Assembly (NCBI GenBank): GCA_018334735.1
Contig: JAGXLK010000084.1
Location: 1 to 8,182, forward strand
From: Planctomycetota bacterium
GTDB lineage: Bacteria > Planctomycetota > Brocadiia > SM23-32
Direction: 5' to 3'
DNA length: 8,182 bases
A program made the translations under genes and the position numbers. Of the stretch, positions 1 through 5,600 are shown piece by piece. Within the stretch, counting starts at the first letter, position 1; each line of letters begins with the position of its first letter. Under the pieces are notes generated by a model. The model was not told the DNA's origin and ran no database searches. It saw only the letters and a program-made list of their open reading frames with translations.

Positions 1-1351
1 CGACAGCGGCTTGCCGGCCCAGAGCCATCGCGTCGGTTTCGGTGTTAAGATCGAGATGAGGAAGGTCGTCTGCTTCGACTTTTAGCAGTGCTATCCGGAG
101 GGGTTTGTGATGGGAAATAACTTTCGCTGGCAAAGTCCTCCCATCGGAAAGAATAGCGGTGATTTTTTCAACGGGGTTTCGCTGTTTGCGGTAGTTCCGT
201 GGATTGCCAATGAGCTTACTGAGACTCCATTCGTCAAAGGAGATTGGCTGAATCCCCTTTTTCTTGTGAACGAAAGCAAGATCTACGGCAACGTTGAAGG
301 CACTGGTCAGGATATAACCATCGGACGATATAAGGACACCGCTCACGGGCGCATCGGGGCGTCTGACCTGCTGGTTGGCGCGCAGAATCTTTTCGGCATG
401 AAAAAATACGTTTGCCAGTTGAGCTTTTTCGGCTTTGCTGGCATTGTTCCATTTATCCTGATGTTCAGCAATAAAGCGGGGCCAGTGATAACGAGGCATT
501 TCCTCAGGTGGGTGTTTTCGCTTTATATCCAGTTTTACAAGGGCGGGAACGATATTCCTGGCGGCCTCAAGGAAATCTTCCCCTGCCGCGACGTCATCAG
601 CGGGGGGGGTTACGAGAGGCGTCTCACTTGTCTTTACACTCCCGTCGGTGAGCGAATTGAGAGCCTTCTTGATTTTAAAGGTCGGCACCGCTACCCCGAG
701 CCAGCGAGCGTCAGAAAAGCTCAACGATACGATGCCGGCGAGTTTCCCTTCGCTATCGAGCAAAGGACCGCCGTCCTGCCCCGGGTTGATGGCGGCGTCC
801 GTTTCGATCGCAAGACCTTCGTATGAACTCAGGCCCGAAGCGCTACCGACGTCATAAATCCCTGTAATGCGACCCGCGCTGAAAGAGGCCTGTGCGCTAC
901 GCCGAAGCATGTGGCGAGCATTACCGAATGTGTAGGCACGCTCTCCAAGTTCCGGGAGCGTCTCCGCCAACGGCACATAGGGGAGTCCATCGGCATCTAC
1001 TTTTAGCAGGCTGGCTTCAACCCGGGTGGCGCTTTCAACCAGTGTAGCTTCCCGACGCGAATGGTCAGCGAAATAAATCAGTATTGTTTTCTCAGCTTCG
1101 GGCGGGATGACAGTTGTGGAAGTCAGAATGTAGCCGTCAGGTGAAATTACCACACCCGTCCCGTAATAACTGACGAATTCACTCTGACTGAAGTATATAC
1201 CTACCGTAGCCGCTGATCCTGCCTTCGCGACTTTCTGGAAGGTTTCACTTATCGATCCGTTGCTCCGACCGCCATAAACTGGCCCGAGAGCAACCACGAG
1301 GATCGAGAGAAATACGCAAAAGGCTATTTTTAAGTTTTGATTCCTGCGCAT
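1..1351 (-). CDS. Secreted tandem HtrA/S1C-like pseudoprotease, C-terminus cut by the window edge
   Basis: The frame is open from ATG at 1351 to the left edge (450 codons, no stop). AAAGG lies 6 bases upstream of the ATG. Residues 1-27 form a Sec signal peptide: basic start, hydrophobic stretch (IAFCVFLSILVVAL), probable cleavage after VYG, so the product is exported. Two trypsin-fold domains of HtrA (S1C) type follow. Domain 1 (about 35-232) has GTGVVISPDGYILTS, EASLLKV and AINPGQDGGPLLD, which align with GSG..ISxDGYILTNNHVV, DIALLKV and AINPGNSGGPLLD of active HtrA. The triad positions read Thr80, Glu112 and Asp193 instead of His, Asp and Ser, so domain 1 should be proteolytically dead. Domain 2 (from about 258) repeats the motifs (SSDGYILTS 342-350, RIALLKV 419-425) with Phe352 or Asn353 at the His position and Arg419 at the Asp position; its Ser region is outside the window. 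No PDZ domain is visible. The fold assignment is firm; a binding, scaffold or inhibitor role is inference. Confidence 0.87.
   Translation of the reverse strand, partial: MRRNQNLKIAFCVFLSILVVALGPVYGGRSNGSISETFQKVAKAGSAATVGIYFSQSEFVSYYGTGVVISPDGYILTSTTVIPPEAEKTILIYFADHSRREATLVESATRVEASLLKVDADGLPYVPLAETLPELGERAYTFGNARHMLRRSAQASFSAGRITGIYDVGSASGLSSYEGLAIETDAAINPGQDGGPLLDSEGKLAGIVSLSFSDARWLGVAVPTFKIKKALNSLTDGSVKTSETPLVTPPADDVAAGEDFLEAARNIVPALVKLDIKRKHPPEEMPRYHWPRFIAEHQDKWNNASKAEKAQLANVFFHAEKILRANQQVRRPDAPVSGVLISSDGYILTSAFNVAVDLAFVHKKKGIQPISFDEWSLSKLIGNPRNYRKQRNPVEKITAILSDGRTLPAKVISHHKPLRIALLKVEADDLPHLDLNTETDAMALGRQAAV
602..609. repeat. Eight-base G/C homopolymer inside the HtrA-like gene
   Basis: Eight G on the plus strand (eight C in the coding sense) encode part of the Val-Thr-Pro-Pro linker (residues 247-250) between the two protease-like domains. 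As given, both sides are in one frame: about 246 codons upstream and 200 downstream are free of stops. A one-base slip would remove domain 2 from the product. Confidence 0.8.
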
Positions 1352-1387
1352 TCTGGGCCTTTCGGAACTCAAGTACCCCCATAACTT

Positions 1388-1416
1388 ACAATCAGGCATG
1401 AATCGATAAATGTCAA
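1388..1416 (-). promoter_or_regulatory. Candidate promoter of the HtrA-like gene
   Basis: A perfect TTGACA box lies on the minus strand at 1416-1411. The 17-base-spaced hexamer downstream is GATTGT (1393-1388), which matches the -10 consensus at only three positions; TGTAAG three bases further on matches four but with a 20-base spacer. The site is 37 bases upstream of the ATG in a 174-base gap and no terminator is evident between it and the preceding gene. The weak -10 keeps confidence low. Confidence 0.3.
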
Positions 1417-1525
1417 GCTTCCTTATGCCTTCGCGGTTCTGCCTGTCGAAAGGCCTGCCTCTGCTCCGATTCAACACCGAAGCCCTTTCTCGTGCAGCTA
1501 AATTTTACCGGAGGCGTCGTGCTTT

Positions 1526-2560
1526 TCAGCTTCTCTGCTGATTCAGCAGTGGCATGACGAGGGCTGGCTCGTAACGCAACGCTCGGTAAAGGGGCATTCT
1601 CCGCCCTTTTTCGGTGCGGTCGGGGTTGAGGAATTCCCATACAATCTCGCCGGCGGGAGTTACCTCGAAAAGTCGCCCGCTGTCGGAGTCGGTGATGAAC
1701 GTATTCCCGTTCGGCAACCGTTCATTCGCACCTCGTGTGGGCGAATAGAAATCGGAGGGGGGAGAGGCCGAGTATTGCCAGACGATCTCCTCTGCGAGAG
1801 GGTCGAGTTCAATAATCCGTGTCGCTTCACGGTCAGTGCCGTTATCGAAAATAAGGATATTGCCATTTTCCAGCATCGTCGGCATGTGCTGTTTCTCCAA
1901 CTCGCCTGGCCCCCAGGCCCAGATGATACGCTCAGAGTCTCGATCAACGACTGCAATGCTGTCGAGATTGCGGGGGCTGATCAGAAGGTTGCCCGCGCGG
2001 AACCGTTCGTCTTTCTCACCGGTGAAACTCGAGGGCAACGACTCCACGGTATTCGTGTGAGCCCAATCATAAGGTTCGGACGGGAGAGTAACAGGCACGA
2101 GGTCGGCAATCTCATCGACATGTTCGTCCAAATGCCACTCCCACGTCGTTTCGCCGGCGGGATCGACTTCCAGGATACTGTCACTCTTAATGGTCCCTTC
2201 CCGTATTTTTTTATTTTCGATATATTCCCGGCAGACGATCAGAGTGTTGCCGTTTGCGAGACGTGCCAGGTCGTGATGGGCTGCGACGTCCGCGTGCCAG
2301 ACAAGATGGCTGTCCCAATCGAGTTCGATCGCCATACCCGGTACACTGTTTTCTACTTCTTTGATAATCGCAAGCAAATGGCCGTTGGGTAGCATTTCGG
2401 CATAATGCCATGTAAAACCCTGGTCGTAGGTCCACTGGTGGACTTCGGTCCCGTCGGGTTCAATCAAATGGGCCGTTTCCGTCATGCGACTGGAATACAG
2501 GCGATATCCATCATCGCATTTGTCAGATTTGTGGACGATCACTCCGTCATTTTCTGGCAT
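1526..2560 (-). CDS. Arylsulfotransferase (ASST)-family beta-propeller protein, cytoplasmic
   Basis: This 344-residue protein resembles the bacterial PAPS-independent arylsulfate sulfotransferase family (Arylsulfotran/ASST Pfam families). Known members move sulfate between phenolic compounds through a sulfo-histidine intermediate on a six-bladed propeller. Blade-like repeats are visible: LPNGHLLAI (57-65), LANGNTLIV (101-109), LENGNILIF (230-238) and LPNGNTFIT (282-290), along with W-x-W/WEW/VWEF strands. The residues known in the E. coli enzyme (three His and one Arg) have plausible counterparts: HHD (His95/96), DWAHTN (His168), SPRN (Arg197) and QHMP (His225, before ENGNILIFDNG). The start is ATG at 2560, because GGAG lies 9 bases upstream; the frame also holds an in-frame TTG two codons earlier that sits too close to this site. 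There is no signal peptide, unlike the periplasmic E. coli enzyme. It is shorter than the roughly 570-600 residues of that enzyme, so substrate and even activity are open. It may serve only as a propeller binding protein. Confidence 0.85.
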   Translation of the reverse strand: MPENDGVIVHKSDKCDDGYRLYSSRMTETAHLIEPDGTEVHQWTYDQGFTWHYAEMLPNGHLLAIIKEVENSVPGMAIELDWDSHLVWHADVAAHHDLARLANGNTLIVCREYIENKKIREGTIKSDSILEVDPAGETTWEWHLDEHVDEIADLVPVTLPSEPYDWAHTNTVESLPSSFTGEKDERFRAGNLLISPRNLDSIAVVDRDSERIIWAWGPGELEKQHMPTMLENGNILIFDNGTDREATRIIELDPLAEEIVWQYSASPPSDFYSPTRGANERLPNGNTFITDSDSGRLFEVTPAGEIVWEFLNPDRTEKGRRMPLYRALRYEPALVMPLLNQQRS

Positions 2561-2569
2561 AATCAAGAT

Positions 2570-2573
2570 CTCC
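2570..2573 (-). promoter_or_regulatory. Ribosome binding site that sets the arylsulfotransferase start
   Basis: GGAG (minus strand 2573-2570) is followed by 9 bases and then ATG at 2560. The alternative TTG at 2566 would leave only 3 bases, so the ATG is preferred. Confidence 0.65.
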
Positions 2574-2625
2574 GGGAAGACAAAATTTACAAATAGCGAA
2601 AGAGTGTCATTTACAATTTGCGTTT

Positions 2626-2654
2626 AGCATAGCTCTGTCAGCAATCCAGGTCAA
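2626..2654 (-). promoter_or_regulatory. Sigma-70-like promoter of the arylsulfotransferase gene
   Basis: On the minus strand TTGACC (2654-2649) and TATGCT (2631-2626) are separated by exactly 17 bases, matching consensus at five and four positions. Transcription would start near 2619, giving a leader of about 58 bases before the ATG at 2560. It lies wholly in the gap after the large gene's stop, so this gene can be transcribed alone. The spacer contains the 17-base sequence that recurs at 4787-4803. Confidence 0.5.
2633..2649. repeat. 17-base direct repeat, copy A (promoter spacer)
   Basis: CTCTGTCAGCAATCCAG on the plus strand is identical to 4787-4803. This copy is intergenic and fills almost the whole spacer of the arylsulfotransferase promoter. 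Flanks on both sides diverge at once, apart from a nearby CGCAA on the downstream (minus-sense) side in both copies. Confidence 0.85.
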
Positions 2655-2696
2655 TCTCCCCGAGGAAGAGACTTTGCTATTCTATTATAGCCGTTT

Positions 2697-5600
2697 TTAT
2701 TTTTGCGTTTCGTCTTTTCCTCCTGCCGGCCCAAGCTTAGCGGCTGATCCGGCGAACCGAGCATCCCGGTGGTTCCGATAATTTTCAAATGTTTCTTGGC
2801 AGGTCTCCGTAAGGTTTTTATATTGTTCTTGCGCGTCGGACACTTTAAGCATGTTTAGAGCGCGCATGGCTTCCAGACGGGGTATGACGTTTCTGTTTTC
2901 GGACAGAACTTCCCGGCATAATCGGACGGCCTGCGGATGCCGGAGACGGGCGAGTGCCATCAGCATGTCGGCTCTGACATGTGCATCTTTTTCTTTGCGA
3001 AACGTTTTCAGAATCTCCGGCGCGGCATTCTGGTGTCCAAGACGTCCGAGCGATGCCGCTGCGGCGCGTCGCACGGCCCACGAATTATGTTCCAGCAGCG
3101 GGATCAGTTCGGCCCCCATGCTCCACTCGGGGAAAAAACCGGCGAACCACGCCCCCGCCGAGAGTGCCCGGGGGTCCTCGGATGCCAGGTTGCGCTGAGT
3201 ACGCTGCCGCATCGTGGCCATCCGGGGGTCTTCAGGGGCTGGTTTTCGACGCACGACGATGATCTGACCGCGTCGCACGTCGAGCTGCGGGACGTCGATC
3301 CAGACACGGCCCTTTTTGTACTCCCATTGCGCCTCGACCAGGTCGAGATCGTCGAATCTACGCACGCTGTGCGGTCTGCGGGGTTCCTTGAGACCGATTT
3401 TCAGGTCTTTCACCGGTTCCCACTGGAGGTTAAAAAGGACGATTGCCGTGCCGTTTTCAGCCGTCAGGGGGGTTGCCATCACGGTCGGACGCGAGAGAAC
3501 CAGTTCGCGTTCCACACTGCCATCGAAGAGGGGACGCGTGAGTGGCTCGCGCGGGGCGTCTTTCCAAAGAAAGCGGGGCCCGGCCCGTTTGGCATTTGCG
3601 CTGCAGGTCAGACCCGGCCTGTGGGCCAGGTATACGAGCCGGCCGTCTCCCACGTCTTTCTCGACCCACGCCGCCTCTCCGTCATCGTAGCGCCCGCGAA
3701 TTCGTGCGCCAGGACATTCGATCTCGACCGGCCATCGGGCTCGCACCGTATGCGGGGAAATTTTCGCTTCGGTTTTGACGGGCTCGAATTTCGGTCTTGT
3801 GGAGCGGACGTTTTCCTTCTCCGGTGGGATACGTTTCAGTCCGGCAAGTTCTTCCAGAAAATCGTTTTTCTCATTGAATTCGTCAAATGTCATGGCGTTT
3901 GAAGCAACCCAGAGAAGTCCGCCTTGCTCAGTCCAGTCGGCGATTCTCTCGGCGGCTTCCCGCCGGACGTTAGGCTCGAGCACGTACAGCGCATCGTAGT
4001 ATCGGAGCGCGTCTCCGTGGATAATTTGTCTGTCGGTGACCAGCTCCGGTTGAAAATAATCGTGGGATAGGTTCAGGAAAGTAGATCGTTTGTCGGCGAA
4101 ACTATGAGATGGATGCCAGTATTCGGTGGCGCGGCTGTAAAGCAGAGCCACCCGACTCGGTCGCATCTTGCCGGGCGCGACGATGTCGTCAATCTGCGCG
4201 GCCCGGTTGATAGTATCGCTGATTGCCTGGTAGCTATAGCGGCTTTCCGACCACATCCATTCGGTGCCCACGTACACCGGACCGTACCAGAAATAGCTGA
4301 TATATTTGACGTTATTGGCGAGCTGAGTATAGCTGCGCAGCTCCGTCGGCCAGCCGCAGTGCATCATCGGCCAAGAATACCTCTCGCCGCCTCGGTTGCG
4401 TCCCCCTGAGTTGTAGAATGCGACCGAATACGCCACAGCCTGATGGCTGTCCCAGTTCCAGCTGCTGGTCATCCAGTCGCTGACACCCGGCATCAGGTTC
4501 GTTCCCTCCCCGAAACGGGCGAGATGGAACATATCAAGCGGCATTGTGGGGCCCCGCATGTAGAGACTGTGTCCACTGAGTGCTACAAAACCTTTCATAT
4601 CGGGGTTGGGGGCATATTTATGGAGGGCAGCCGCCGCGAGTGAGAACATTTTCGGGGTGAGATAGGCGCTGTAACGCCGGCTCCAATAGTAGAGTCGACG
4701 ATCGTATTTATTCCGAATAATGCGCTGGGCCGTTATCATCGGCACCTCGTCCCATGAGTTTTTGCCGAAAAATTGCGGCGTGAAGCCTCTGTCAGCAATC
4801 CAGCGGCGGAATCCTTCCCATGCGCCCGAAATCCCTCCGGCGAAACGCCAGTCTTCTTCGATGGCTTTTTTCAGCGGTTTGAGTTTTGCCCACTCGGGAG
4901 TTTTCTTCGCATCGCTCATCAGATCGCCGATACCGTCGTCGGTGTCATCATCTTCTAACAACCCTGCTGCGCCGCCCGGTTCGACTTTTACACTTTCATT
5001 TTTCTGGATGGGGCGGAATTTCAGGTCCCAGACTTCTTTCCGGGGACCGCCGTAGAGGGCAAAACCCCCTTTCGGCGCGATTCCCCGGAGTGTGGGCATG
5101 GGACGTCCGTCAACATACAGTGTCGCCTGGTTTCCCTCGTAGAGGATCTTGAAATGGTGAGTGCCGCCGCGCACACTGGCGCCTTCGCGCTGGATACCTT
5201 TTCCGCGGCCCGGTCCGACTCCGTAGAGCAGGTTGTTGTCGTTGTAGCGGGGGTTGCCGTAAACGCCCAGTTGCCAGTACCCGTATTTTTTGGGGTGTTC
5301 CGAATTTCCCTCCGCCACCCGTAGCCCGAAATTGCGTCCTTCCAGCAACCGAAAACGACCTTCAAAGACGCAGTTGTGGAAATCCGTTTTCTTTGTATGC
5401 AAAGAACTGCTTCCGGAGAGGTCCCGCCAGCGTCCGCCGTTGTCGGTTGCAATATATCGCCAGGCGGGCGCGCTCATTTCTTCTCTCTTAATTTCGCCCG
5501 GCTCGTCGGCGATCTGGAAAATGCGTGCAAGGCGAAATTTGTCTTTACCTTCGAAATACTTATGGTAGTTTTTTTCATATTTGCGGCGGGCCGTCTCTTC

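Noticed and set aside
234..452. A 72-codon minus-strand frame ending inside the HtrA-like gene, which at first looked like a frameshift or early stop near the A5G4 run at 254-262
   Set aside because: Codon-by-codon reading shows the true frame passes through as HKKKGIQPISFDEW and stays open to position 1. The other frame is a shadow.
107..826. A 239-codon open frame on the plus strand
   Set aside because: It is antisense to the HtrA-like gene, which has a signal peptide, duplicated motifs and a ribosome site.
1422..1525. Possible terminator downstream of the arylsulfotransferase gene (GCCT-AGGC hairpin)
   Set aside because: The stem is four pairs with no following T run.
1775..2392. A 205-codon open frame on the plus strand
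   Set aside because: It is antisense to the arylsulfotransferase-like gene, which has clear propeller repeats and active-site motifs.
2684..2689. Perfect TATAAT on the minus strand just after the large gene
   Set aside because: No acceptable -35 box lies 15 to 19 bases upstream, and the TTGACC-17-TATGCT pair closer to the gene is better.
2676..2704. Hairpin GCTAT-ATAGC followed by two T runs on the plus strand, like an intrinsic terminator
   Set aside because: The stem has only five mostly A-T pairs, and no plus-strand gene would use it. In the minus-strand sense no T run follows, so it does not end the large gene's transcript.
2937..3902. A 321-codon open frame on the plus strand
   Set aside because: It is antisense to the C-terminal third of the large gene, whose product has recognisable domains. 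The plus-strand translation is rich in Cys, Arg and Phe with no motif, so it is a shadow of the coding strand's codon bias.
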